From contig PCBK01000079.1 in NCBI GenBank assembly GCA_002731275.1, positions 1 through 47,351 of the forward strand: a stretch of DNA of 47,351 nt, read 5' to 3'. The first letter of the stretch is position 1; every line of letters begins with the position of its first letter. Source of the DNA: Deltaproteobacteria bacterium. GTDB taxonomy: Bacteria; Myxococcota_C; UBA6777. The position numbers were made by a program, and so were the translations under genes. The notes beneath the pieces were generated by a model that saw only the letters and a program-made list of their open reading frames with translations, did no database searches and had not been told where the DNA came from. Positions 35,869-44,604 of this stretch are shown in pieces.

Positions 35869-36411
35869 TCACCATTGGATCGTGAATTCATCGTGCTTTG
35901 CACCATCTGCGCGTTTGAGTGTGTGTTGGATCGTGAGCGTTGTGTTGTACATCTCACCGAGCCCACGCAACAGTCCAACGACAAATGGTTGTAAACCGTC
36001 ACGATGGGAGTTGTAGTAGAGTCTTATATAGCCGGGGCCTTTCTCCAATACTCTGAACTTGGGTGGGGATAACTTGGGCAGGATAAAAGAGATGCGTGTG
36101 TGGAAGTTGGGCAGGTTCTCCAAAAACTCTTGAAGATTTTCTCCTCCCGCCTCAAAGAGCTCGCTGTATCCTTTTCTTCCTGTGTGTAAAATCCAATGGA
36201 CCCCAAACTCTTCGAGGATCTCTGTCGGGGTGAGCCCCACGTGCTGACTCAACGCGCCGACGATAGCGTATGTCTCCTGATCGTCGTAACCTCGATTGCT
36301 TATATATGTATCTGTCTCGATCCCTGCCGTCTCTTTGACTTTTTCCCACACCCCATCGCCAAAGTGAAGCGTGATGTACTCTTTCATCGAACGGTTGACC
36401 AACCCATACAT
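35869..36411 (-). CDS. Stand-alone H-NOX heme-nitric-oxide sensor
   Basis: A 180-residue heme-NO/O2-binding protein. The ATG at 36411 has GGAGG 7 bases upstream and yields the family opening MYGLVNRSM. The proximal heme ligand is H104 (FLENLPNFH), the propionate-binding YxSxR motif is Y133/S135/R137, and the SPPKF segment gives the heme-distorting proline. The position equivalent to the O2-stabilising distal Tyr140 of thermophile H-NOX is occupied by Pro here, so the protein should discriminate against O2 and sense NO. It is followed after 58 bases by the HNOBA hybrid kinase, its evident partner. It acts in the cytoplasm. Confidence 0.95.
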   Translation of the reverse strand: MYGLVNRSMKEYITLHFGDGVWEKVKETAGIETDTYISNRGYDDQETYAIVGALSQHVGLTPTEILEEFGVHWILHTGRKGYSELFEAGGENLQEFLENLPNFHTRISFILPKLSPPKFRVLEKGPGYIRLYYNSHRDGLQPFVVGLLRGLGEMYNTTLTIQHTLKRADGAKHDEFTIQW

Positions 36412-36564
36412 TGCTCGTCCTCCAAGGTTTGGTAAGAACTCCATACCTTGATAGACGGTTCAAAGTCGCGTTCGATGAAGGAATTTTTTCTGAATCCTTT
36501 TTTCCTTGGAGTGGCCTTGTCGATCCTATCTGCGTTTGTGGCCGTGCTGCGGGAGTTGGGGGGA

Positions 36565-38199
36565 TCAGGTGGCTTTGTGTGTTCTCAGCTCTACATAGAA
36601 TGTCGTCCCTACACCTGGTGAGCTCTCAAAGGTCAACTCACCTCCGTGTAGTCCAACGATCGTCTTGGCGATCGAGAGACCGAGCCCCGTTCCTTTTGTT
36701 GTCCGTTTTGCGTAATCCTCGGCCTGTGAAAATCTTTCGAAGATTTTGCTATGGAACTTGGAAGGGATGCCGTTGCCCCTGTCTTCCACTGCGATCTTTA
36801 AGCAGTTGTCCTCTGTCAGATACGCGCTCACGAGCACCTTTTCCCCTTCTGGCGAAAATTTACAGGCATTGGAGAGTAAGTTGGCCATGACTTGCTTCAT
36901 TCTTTGGACATCGATATCGATGGTGGTGTTGGAGCACTCTCCTAGCTCGATGGAGACTTTGTGTTCTCTCGCGTATGCTTGGTTTTCCTCAACACACGAA
37001 GTCAAAAACGGAGCCACCTTCGTCGGCTTCATTTGAAGGGAGAAGTCTCCGCTGTTGTACTTCTCCGAGTCGAGCAGGTCATTGATCAGTAAGAGCAATC
37101 TCTTGCTGTTCTTCTCTGCGATGTGCAGGAGGTGTTGGGCTTTTTCTTTCTGTACAAGGCCACTGTTGAGTAGCTGCAGCGAACCTTTGATCGACGTTAA
37201 AGGGGTGCGTAATTCGTGGCTGACGGTCGTCAAAAATTCGTTCTTTACGTTGATCAGCATCTTCTTCTCTGTGATATTGAGAAAGTAGCCGTAAAGTGCG
37301 ATCTCTTCGTTATTGAGCTGCTCTGAGGTCGATGTCCCAAAGTACCATTGTTCTCCGTCGAGAGGATCGACGATACGAAACTCATCCTCCCACAAGGTCA
37401 TGTTTTGTGTGGCTCGGTGAAGTCCCTCCCTTACGCGCTCTCTGTCGTCCTTGTGGATGGATTCGAAGAACAATTGTGCCTTGTTCTCGAACTCTTTCGC
37501 AGTGCGTCCCAAGAGTGTCTGTTTGGGGCTGTTGATGTAATCGAAGGACCAACCCCCACCTGAGGACAGGGTGAGCTGCAAGATCTCGCCGGGTACTTGC
37601 TCTGTGATGTGAGAAAGTCGACGTGCGAGTTTCTGGCTTCGTACTGTGTGGAGGTGCACCTTCATCACCATCCGCCAGCCGATGTACGCAAGCAGAGCAG
37701 AGAAGGAGACGAGCGTCGCGATATGATTGAGCCATGGTGCGAGATTATAGGAGTAAGTCTCCGAGCGGATCGAGAAGGTCAACCAACGTTGTGTTGCGGC
37801 AAATCCCAACCCCACAATCGATAAAGACATAAGAGATATCAAAACGATACCCCACCGCAGTGGTAGAAAGAGGATGGCTGTAAAGGAGAAGGTGACCACA
37901 AAGACCCGACTCTCCGCCAATAATCCTAGTTTTGATGCTGGGATCAAGATCGCTGCCCACATCAACGTGAGCAAAAACAACACCCGCGTGGTATACGAAA
38001 AAGCAGACTTTGTCGCCCACAGGAAAAAAACAGCCAATACTAAGAGTAAGTTCGCGATGTAGAACCATCGAAACCCTGTGACAGGTATACGTGAGATGGA
38101 GATCAAGTACGATGGAATACACGCGAGACAGAGTCCAAGGAGAAATTCTTGAAGAAGTTCTTCCTGAAGTGTCCGAAGGTTCCAATCTGTTCTTGGCAT
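36565..38199 (-). CDS. Membrane histidine kinase with multi-helix sensor and PAS
   Basis: A 544-residue kinase. About six hydrophobic helices fill residues 17-180, forming an integral-membrane sensor that does not match a named MASE/7TMR domain by eye. PAS with a PAC-type end is at about 205-310, HisKA with SHELRTPL follows near 330, then HATPase with NLLSNACKF, DRGNGIP and GTGLGLSI. No receiver is fused. It precedes the H-NOX gene by 153 bases on the same strand and could feed the same response regulator, giving a second input to the relay. It could equally act alone. A 13-base palindrome lies 45 bases upstream of its start. Confidence 0.9.
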   Translation of the reverse strand: MPRTDWNLRTLQEELLQEFLLGLCLACIPSYLISISRIPVTGFRWFYIANLLLVLAVFFLWATKSAFSYTTRVLFLLTLMWAAILIPASKLGLLAESRVFVVTFSFTAILFLPLRWGIVLISLMSLSIVGLGFAATQRWLTFSIRSETYSYNLAPWLNHIATLVSFSALLAYIGWRMVMKVHLHTVRSQKLARRLSHITEQVPGEILQLTLSSGGGWSFDYINSPKQTLLGRTAKEFENKAQLFFESIHKDDRERVREGLHRATQNMTLWEDEFRIVDPLDGEQWYFGTSTSEQLNNEEIALYGYFLNITEKKMLINVKNEFLTTVSHELRTPLTSIKGSLQLLNSGLVQKEKAQHLLHIAEKNSKRLLLLINDLLDSEKYNSGDFSLQMKPTKVAPFLTSCVEENQAYAREHKVSIELGECSNTTIDIDVQRMKQVMANLLSNACKFSPEGEKVLVSAYLTEDNCLKIAVEDRGNGIPSKFHSKIFERFSQAEDYAKRTTKGTGLGLSIAKTIVGLHGGELTFESSPGVGTTFYVELRTHKAT

Positions 38200-38243
38200 G
38201 GTATGTATCCTCTTGAAGTTCCCATTCTTGTTGCCGGATGTCT

Positions 38244-38256
38244 TGTCTTAAAGACA
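38244..38256. promoter_or_regulatory. 13-base palindrome upstream of membrane kinase gene
   Basis: TGTCTT-A-AAGACA is a perfect palindrome 45 bases before the kinase start on the minus strand, in the 179-base gap after the WD40 gene. Its position and symmetry fit a dimeric repressor or autoregulatory site. No partner copy was noticed in the window. Confidence 0.3.
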
Positions 38257-38378
38257 CTCGGGGTACATAAATACCAGCACACACACCAAGTTTCAAGCTC
38301 GTACAGAACACTGGTCTAGTGCGTTTCTTTTGTTGGGGATTTTTGGAGGAGAGCGGGGAGGGGCCGACGACCTAATTG

Positions 38379-40640
38379 CTATTGACAACTCCAGAGGATG
38401 GTTTTGTCTGCTGCGCCTGAGATCAGCTGTGAGGTGTTTGTACCAAAGACGACACGAAAGATACCTGCATCATGTCCTGACAACGTGCTCAGCGCTTTTT
38501 TTGATGTTATATTCCACAGCCTCACCGTCGTGTCCAACGAACCAGACAAGAGCAGCATGCTGTCCGCACTGTATTCGAGGGTCTTGATCTCCGCTTGATG
38601 TCCTTCGAAGGTGTGGATGAGTTGTCTTGTTTGTGCATCCCAAAGCTTGATCTGGCCGTTGCTGTCGCCTGACGCAAATGACTTTCCGTTGGGTGCAAAG
38701 GCGATGGCTGTGACCTCTGTTCCGTGTCCATCGATGTTTTGGATCGGGTATTCTTCATCGACCTTCCACCATTTGATCGTGTTGTCCCAAGAGGCCGAGA
38801 CAAACGATGTTCCATCTGGAGAAAATTGTGCCGCATAGACAGGTCCAAGGTGCCCTCGGAAGGTTCGCACATGTGCTCCATCGTCTGCGTTCCACAGCTC
38901 CAATCTGTGTTTGTCGCTGGAGGTCAGGATGCGCGTCCCATCAGGGCTGAAGGTGAGATGATTGATCGGTCCATCTTCTGCCTTTTTGCTACTATACAGG
39001 AGCTTACCGGATGAGACTTCATATGCGTGTAGAAATTGTTCTTCACCGCTCCCTCTCAACGCTGCGACGAGCATCTTGCCATCTGGTCGGAAGGCCATGT
39101 ATCTGATTTTGTGTTTGACTGTTTCGAGGGTGCGCAGCACCTTTTTTTCCGATAATGACCAGATTTTGATCGTATCTTCGTTCGAGACCGTCGCGAAGTG
39201 ATCGGATGATGCGTGGATCGCGACGGTGTTATTCTGCCAATTTTGGATACGGTTGATACGATGAAGGAGCGTGCTATCTTCTGTCTTCCATATGTGGATG
39301 GCACCTTGTTGAGAGCCCGTCACAAAGGCACTCCCGTCTGGATGCATGGTGACACTTTGGGCGCGGTCATTTGTGAGACTGATCTTCGAGATGACTTGTT
39401 TGGTCTCTAAATCGTACACGAGTGTCCTGTAGGTGTATCGATGTGAAACTGCGAGGTGACGATTGTCTCGCGAAAAAGAGAGGCCATATGGACTCCGCTC
39501 TCCTGTGTAGCGTTGCGTGTAAGATTGAATGCTCTTATTGAGATCGTACACATACAAATATCGATAGGAACCCATCGCCAGCCAACGTCCATTATCGGAG
39601 ATCTCCATTGAGCTGTAAGAAGTCTCTGTGTTGTCTCCTGTCTCGATAAGCTTCGATTGTTTGATATCCCACTTGGAGAGCTTGTTGTTGTACGTGGTGT
39701 ACAGTGTATTGTCTTTCCCAAACACGACAAAGTTTTGTCGGGACTCTGTAGGGATACTCTTGCTGAGCACGAGGCGCGTCTTAAAGCTCCAAATGTCAAT
39801 ACTACCCGAACGTGTCACGGCAAATTTGTATTCTGTTGGATGAATGGCCAAAGAGTACACATATGCGCTTTGGAGGAGTGTCTGGAGAGAAGGTTTTCGG
39901 CTCGCGACGTCCCACACGATCAACTGTCTACTTTGGTAGAGTGCGACGAGTTTTTTGCCGTCACCTGTGAATTTGATGTGAGAGGGAGCGCTCTTGCTGT
40001 ATTTGAAGGTCGCGATATGTTTGGCTGTCGCTGCGTCCCATAGTTTGATCGTGTAATCCGTTGAAGCTGTCGCGAAGATCTTACCGTCAGGGCTGTATTG
40101 TACGCTCATGATTTGTGAAAAGTGACCGGCAGGGAGCTGTTCGAGTGGTTCGGCTGTGCAAGTCTTACATGCTTCATCGACAGCGCCGTCACAATCGTTG
40201 TCATGGCCATCACAGAGTTCTTCCTTTGGCGTGACTTCTCCGACACACTCGCTCCATTGGCCAAATTGACAGGTCTGTCTACCTTCTTGGCAGAGTCCAA
40301 CTCCTTTTGTCGCTTCTTTCCCACTGTAGCAACGCCTCGTATCGCCCGAGTTACATTCGATTTTGCGTTCGGAGCTGCCGCCATCAAAGTCCGTCGTCTC
40401 AAAGCTCGTCGAGTTGGTGCTGACGACACAATATCCTGCCTGTGTACACACCTCTTTACTCGTACAGTCCGCATCTTGGGTGCAGAGCTTTACACAAGAT
40501 TGGCTGCGACAGACTTGACCGCCTTCACAATCCGTGTCTTGTGCGCAGGCGAGCTGAATCGTGCTGCTCCCACAATGCCAGCCCCCCACGAGGAGCAAGA
40601 ACGCGCCAACACACAACAAAATGAAACGATGGTACCTCAT
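38379..40640 (-). CDS. WD40-repeat surface lipoprotein with MopE-type motif
   Basis: About 753 residues, starting at the ATG at 40640 just before a signal peptide with lipobox VGGWHC. The N-terminal Cys-rich part (DTDCEGGQVCRSQSC, CTQDADCTSKEVC) is followed by a module with RRCYSGKEATKGVGLC and CDGHDNDCDGAVDE, the same metal-binding motif type as the TIG lipoprotein at 17569. From about 175 to the end there are roughly 13 WD40 repeats (SPDGKIFATASTDYTIKLWD-type), enough for two beta-propellers. It should be exported and lipid-anchored, a setting less common for WD40 proteins. Its role is probably a surface or periplasmic binding scaffold. No kinase domain is fused. Confidence 0.9.
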   Translation of the reverse strand: MRYHRFILLCVGAFLLLVGGWHCGSSTIQLACAQDTDCEGGQVCRSQSCVKLCTQDADCTSKEVCTQAGYCVVSTNSTSFETTDFDGGSSERKIECNSGDTRRCYSGKEATKGVGLCQEGRQTCQFGQWSECVGEVTPKEELCDGHDNDCDGAVDEACKTCTAEPLEQLPAGHFSQIMSVQYSPDGKIFATASTDYTIKLWDAATAKHIATFKYSKSAPSHIKFTGDGKKLVALYQSRQLIVWDVASRKPSLQTLLQSAYVYSLAIHPTEYKFAVTRSGSIDIWSFKTRLVLSKSIPTESRQNFVVFGKDNTLYTTYNNKLSKWDIKQSKLIETGDNTETSYSSMEISDNGRWLAMGSYRYLYVYDLNKSIQSYTQRYTGERSPYGLSFSRDNRHLAVSHRYTYRTLVYDLETKQVISKISLTNDRAQSVTMHPDGSAFVTGSQQGAIHIWKTEDSTLLHRINRIQNWQNNTVAIHASSDHFATVSNEDTIKIWSLSEKKVLRTLETVKHKIRYMAFRPDGKMLVAALRGSGEEQFLHAYEVSSGKLLYSSKKAEDGPINHLTFSPDGTRILTSSDKHRLELWNADDGAHVRTFRGHLGPVYAAQFSPDGTSFVSASWDNTIKWWKVDEEYPIQNIDGHGTEVTAIAFAPNGKSFASGDSNGQIKLWDAQTRQLIHTFEGHQAEIKTLEYSADSMLLLSGSLDTTVRLWNITSKKALSTLSGHDAGIFRVVFGTNTSQLISGAADKTILWSCQ

Positions 40641-41025
40641 ACATACAAACCTTCTATTGGGCAGCCTGCTCAAAAAACCAACTGCCTTGACCTATGGAAT
40701 CGTGAATGTATCACAACAGCTTCTTTGCCTTCGTCTTTAACAAGCAAAAGATATGCCGGGATCTTTTTCACGATGTGTATGATCATTTTTCTTAGGTAGA
40801 GCGATTGTTTACTCGGTGCAGGTGTCGAAGTGGAGGTGTGTTCGTTGAGGGATGTCTCAGATTTTTGAGGATGTTGCCCTTCGAGGTGACAGATCTTTGT
40901 GTTTGATGTGAAGCAAGTCTTTTGTAGTGGGTTGTGCTATAAGGTGGCTACGAATTGGGGTCGGTCTCTGTCTCTGAACCGACCTGAGATCTCCTCTGTG
41001 AGTCTCTTGTTTGGAGTTGTAAAGG
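40641..41025. promoter_or_regulatory. Divergent promoter region
   Basis: A 385-base gap between the divergent WD40 and YwiC-like genes. On the plus strand an extended -10 (TGC-TATAAG, 40935-40943) lies 83 bases before the YwiC-like start, with only a weak -35. I see no gene or strong hairpin. Confidence 0.3.
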
Positions 41026-41835
41026 ATGCAAAAGATACCTCTACCACGGGAGCACGGTGCTTGGGTGATGTTGTTCACGCCGTGTATTCTCGGGACGTTG
41101 TTGGCGCCACAGATCGCCCTCCATGTTGTGTTGTTGTACATCGCAATTCTTGGTGCTTTTCTGGCACGCCATCCCTTTATTTTCTTGCTCAAAACACGCA
41201 CGCACAAAAATCGTGAAGCACAGCGTCAACACATGACAATGTGGCTCGCATTGTACGGTGTTGTGTCGATGGGGGCCGGAGCGCTGTTGTTATTCGCCTA
41301 CCAATTGACGTGGCTCTTGTATTTCGCGTTTGCTGCGGTGATTGGACTCGGCTTGGACACATGGTGGCACCTGAAGAGAGAAGGGATGAGCGCAAAAGCT
41401 GAATATGCTGGCGTGATCGCCATGTCACTCTCTGCACCTGCTGCGTACTACGTCGCTTCGGGGACACTTCCTTGGCAAGCCTTTGCCTTGTGCTTGCTCT
41501 GTATCTTGTACTTTGGAGGGAGCATCTTCTACGTCAAGTTGAAGGTCCGCACACAACCCAAAGCACCCTGTCCAGTCAGCACGCTCCAAAAGCTACGCGC
41601 TGGTAAAGTTAACGCGACCTACCATCTCTTCGCGCTTACCCTCGTCTCCATCCTGGCTGCACTCGGGACACTTCCACTGTGGACACCTCTCGCGTTCCTA
41701 CCTGTAACCATCAAGGCGATGTGGGGAACCTTTCAGTGGCAAACCAAACAAGAACTCAATCTCATGCGATTGGGGATCTATGAATGTGTCCACGCCCTCG
41801 TCTTCTCCGTGATGATTATCCTGACGTTTGCGTGA
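41026..41835 (+). CDS. YwiC-like integral membrane protein
   Basis: A 269-residue protein with about seven to eight hydrophobic helices. The opening LPREHGAWVMLFTPC is the hallmark of the YwiC-like family (PF14256), followed by the FLARHPF segment and a GLDTWW loop. The biochemical role of the family is unknown. In Bacillus subtilis ywiC sits among anaerobic nitrate-respiration genes, so a link to nitrogen oxides has been guessed, which is worth noting given the H-NOX cluster nearby. GGAG lies upstream of the ATG. It is convergent with the methyltransferase gene with only 12 bases between them. Confidence 0.88.
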   Translation: MQKIPLPREHGAWVMLFTPCILGTLLAPQIALHVVLLYIAILGAFLARHPFIFLLKTRTHKNREAQRQHMTMWLALYGVVSMGAGALLLFAYQLTWLLYFAFAAVIGLGLDTWWHLKREGMSAKAEYAGVIAMSLSAPAAYYVASGTLPWQAFALCLLCILYFGGSIFYVKLKVRTQPKAPCPVSTLQKLRAGKVNATYHLFALTLVSILAALGTLPLWTPLAFLPVTIKAMWGTFQWQTKQELNLMRLGIYECVHALVFSVMIILTFA

Positions 41836-41847
41836 AACCTTTTTGCA

Positions 41848-42669
41848 TCATACGATATAAAAATGGCTGAGCGTCGCGAGGGGGCGTCCGCGAGCAAACC
41901 ACGCCGGGAAGACACATCTCTTCTTCATATACCACGGTAACAACTCGATGATATCGAAACTCTCAAGGTGTTGTAGAGACGGGAGCTTCTTGGTGATATC
42001 CGCCGGTTGATGAAGTCCATATTGAAACAGCGTTTGTCGCCTTCTGAACGTCGCGCTCATATTCGCGAAGGTCAGCAGCGCCGGGTGGTATGTATCGATG
42101 AGCAGGTCCGTCCCTTTGGGGAACAGTTCACACAACGTACGTAGCGTCTGCATGACTTTTTCCTCTGGAAAGTAGGGAAGCAGGCCTTCGATGAGCACGA
42201 TGGGAGGTTGTTGAGGGTGGATGTAGGGGCGGATCTGGTGAAGCTCTTCTGGGATGGAGAGGGCGCACAGTGTGTGTTGTGGAGAGCTGGGAAGACATTG
42301 TCGTCTCTGCTCGATGACATGAGGCAGATCCGCACAGATGAATGATGTCTCTTTGTGTCTAAAGGGAAGCGTATCAAGCCCACATGCGAGCACAAACACA
42401 TCCCGCTTTGGGTGCTCTTGGAGCAACAGACGCAAACGCCGATCGATGAGGATACTCCTGGCGATACACAGCCTGATCGGGAAAGTGTCGCTGCTGATAT
42501 CTGCTGGTGACAGCTTCAGTGTTTGCGCGACGTCCAGCGCCAGGTCGTCGTGGAATGTGTGTTGTGGCAGGTATGTTTTGGCATAGGCACGGGCGAGCAA
42601 GGGGATCAAGAGAGTCCAGCTGATGCCGTGCAGTTGTGAGAGAAGTTGTTCTGTTGGGGAGGTGGACAT
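41848..42669 (-). CDS. LCM-family class I SAM-dependent methyltransferase
   Basis: A 273-residue protein of the leucine carboxyl methyltransferase-like group (COG3315/PF04072). The SAM-binding motif VFVLACGLDTLPFR and the next strand FICADLPHVIEQRR match this family, as does IVLIEGLLPYFPEE. Members O-methylate carboxyl groups or polyketide-type products; the substrate cannot be inferred. It is encoded 39 bases after the end of the cytochrome c peroxidase gene on the same strand and may be co-transcribed, although the functions are unrelated on present evidence. Confidence 0.87.
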   Translation of the reverse strand: MSTSPTEQLLSQLHGISWTLLIPLLARAYAKTYLPQHTFHDDLALDVAQTLKLSPADISSDTFPIRLCIARSILIDRRLRLLLQEHPKRDVFVLACGLDTLPFRHKETSFICADLPHVIEQRRQCLPSSPQHTLCALSIPEELHQIRPYIHPQQPPIVLIEGLLPYFPEEKVMQTLRTLCELFPKGTDLLIDTYHPALLTFANMSATFRRRQTLFQYGLHQPADITKKLPSLQHLESFDIIELLPWYMKKRCVFPAWFARGRPLATLSHFYIV

Positions 42670-42708
42670 GGAGAGGTCTCAGGCCGTTATGTCAAAGAGC
42701 GCGTGGTC

Positions 42709-43791
42709 TCAGGTGGGGTCTGCTTTGGGGGTTTTGTCGGTGCTTGCAGGGAGCTTGGGCTCTTTGATGTACTCTGCGGGGATGGTCCCAGTCAGGGTCT
42801 TCAGCCATGTCACGATGCGTGCGACTTGCTCTTTTTTGAGCTCTTTGGCGAGCTGGTGACGTGCCATCAACTTGACCATCTTTTCGAGCGACTTGACCGA
42901 ACCATCATGCAGATAAGGACCTGTCTTCTCGATGTTGCGAAGAGAGGGCACTTTGAACATGAATTTGTCTTCTGCCTTTTTGGTGACTTTGAAGCGACCT
43001 TCGTCTTTGTTACCGGGCCAGGGCTTGATAAGTCCGAGCTTGTGGTACATGTGTCCACCTACGTATGTCCCTGAGTGGCAAGTTGTACAACCTGCGGAGA
43101 CAAACTCTTTGAGGCCGAGCTTTTCCTCTTTGGTGAGGGCTTTTTTGTCGCCTTTGAGGAACTTATCCCAGCGAGAAGGTGTGACCAATTTGCGCTCGAA
43201 AGCACCAATCGCTTTACCGATGTTGTCCATCGTGACGGGATCTTTTTCGCCTGGGAAGACCTTCTTGAACATCTCGACGTACGCGGGGATAGACTTCACA
43301 GTCGCGACCGCGCGCTTAGGATCGATCGCCATCTCAACAGGGTTTTGGATGGGTTGTGTCGCTTGGTGTTCGATGCTGGGGGAGCGACCATCCCAGAATT
43401 GAACGAAGTGTCCAGCGGCGTTGTAAACAGTGGGGGAGTTACGATCACCCTTTTGTTTTTTGTGGCCTTCTGAGGTGGGCTTGTTGTCGACACCAAAGGT
43501 GGACAAACCGTGACAGCTGTTACAGGAGACGTCGTGGTTTTTGGACAGGCGTTTGTCGAAGTACAACATACGACCCAAGGCGATTTTCTCTTTGGTCAGC
43601 TTGATGCCTTTACCTTCCATGACTGCTGGAAGTGCGCCAAAGTTTTTGAGGATCGCAGCGTCAATATCTGCCGATACTTTTGACTTTGACTTTTTCTCGA
43701 ATTGATCGATTGGACCTTTGTTGTTGTTCTTTTTACAACCTGTGAGGGCAAACACAAGCATACAACATACTGGGAACAAGATTCTTTTCAC
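42709..43791 (-). CDS. Di-heme cytochrome c peroxidase lipoprotein (CCP/MauG family)
   Basis: A 360-residue protein. I chose the GTG at 43791 because GGAGG lies 6 bases upstream and a signal peptide with lipobox ALTGC (C19) starts there; an ATG-initiated extension to 43905 would add a 38-residue non-signal leader. Two c-type heme sites are visible: CNSCH (C90, C93, H94) and CTTCH (C235, C238, H239), with RNSPTVYNA and FWDGRSPSIEHQA between them, as in bacterial cytochrome c peroxidases. It reduces H2O2 to water using cytochrome electrons in the periplasm. The lipid anchor replaces the soluble form known from pseudomonads. Tandem inverted repeats sit about 120 bases upstream. Confidence 0.93.
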   Translation of the reverse strand: MKRILFPVCCMLVFALTGCKKNNNKGPIDQFEKKSKSKVSADIDAAILKNFGALPAVMEGKGIKLTKEKIALGRMLYFDKRLSKNHDVSCNSCHGLSTFGVDNKPTSEGHKKQKGDRNSPTVYNAAGHFVQFWDGRSPSIEHQATQPIQNPVEMAIDPKRAVATVKSIPAYVEMFKKVFPGEKDPVTMDNIGKAIGAFERKLVTPSRWDKFLKGDKKALTKEEKLGLKEFVSAGCTTCHSGTYVGGHMYHKLGLIKPWPGNKDEGRFKVTKKAEDKFMFKVPSLRNIEKTGPYLHDGSVKSLEKMVKLMARHQLAKELKKEQVARIVTWLKTLTGTIPAEYIKEPKLPASTDKTPKADPT

Positions 43792-44168
43792 TTTGAACCT
43801 CCATTTCGTCGTGTGAATCCATCTCTTTTTGGCTCCGCAACATTCTTTGGCGGAGCGTCGGAGGAGATGTTGTATCAGAGCCATTATGTCCTTTGCAAGT
43901 GTCAAATGTATCCATTTTGTAAATGGACTACATACGTAGTCTCAGCTCGTATCAATCGTCCTTTTTGTCTACTATTACAAACCCAAATGAGGGAGAGAAG
44001 ACAGCTGTATTGTTTTAGGCCATCGGATGCAAAAAAGGATACAGAAAAAAAACGTCCTTACAGGTCCTCTTGCGAAAAAGACATACAACATCGAGGTCGG
44101 ACACAAGGTCCGACCCTACGGGGGAAATGCAACATCATGCTCATGCGTTTACTTCGCGAGAGGACCAC
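43792..44168. other. Intergenic gap upstream of the peroxidase gene
   Basis: A 377-base gap holding the tandem inverted repeats at 43911-43941 and a perfect 8-bp hairpin (GGTCGGAC/GTCCGACC) near 44095-44115, just beyond the pseudogene fragment. The latter may be a remnant terminator for the broken lipoprotein gene but lacks a T tract. No gene is seen. Confidence 0.4.
43911..43941. promoter_or_regulatory. Two abutting inverted repeats upstream of peroxidase gene
   Basis: TCCATTT-TGT-AAATGGA (43911-43927) overlaps by two bases a second dyad, GACTAC-ATAC-GTAGTC (43926-43941). A TTGACA on the minus strand lies just downstream, near 43902. The arrangement looks like a regulator-binding region for the peroxidase gene; the regulator is unknown. 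Confidence 0.4.
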
Positions 44169-44604
44169 TTACTTGGACCATACGCGAAGTGAGTTATTCC
44201 AGCCTTTGACACTGCTACATCCACCAGATGAACGATATTGTCCTGTGCTCATGAAGATATATGCGTATCCTGCGGGTCTATCTTTTGGCCATGTAAAGTC
44301 GAATTTAAACGCGCGATTTGTCACCTGTACACATTGTCTCTGCCAGCCTCCTCCTTCAAACTGGACATTGAACGCCAAGGCACTTGTCTCATCGGCGACT
44401 TTCCCTTCAAAAGTGTATGTCTTTCCACGCTCCAACCCCCAACAGTCGAAGGGAGTGTTCATGATCACACCACGATATGCGAAGGTCTCCTTTGCACACA
44501 TCGAGCTTGTCGTCTTGGTGCATGTTGACAGGGCTTTGTTCTGTCAAATACCCCCACCTTCGCAAAGCTCAGGAAGGGGCTTGTCGTTCCATTCACTTCC
44601 GCTA
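44169..44604 (-). pseudogene. C-terminal fragment of an interrupted secreted Cys-rich protein
   Basis: Reading on the minus strand directly after the tnpB stop, a frame begins SGSEWNDKPLPELCEGGGI, meets an in-frame TGA at 44546-44544, then continues QNKALSTCTKTTSSMC and about 110 more coherent residues ending GWNNSLRVWSK at 44169. If the TGA were a Cys codon the text would read as a normal Cys-rich module. The frame is in phase with the M23 lipoprotein on the other side of the element, and joining GISF to SGSEW gives a smooth sequence. I infer it is the lost C-terminus of that protein, decaying since the insertion. It has no own start signal. Confidence 0.6.
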
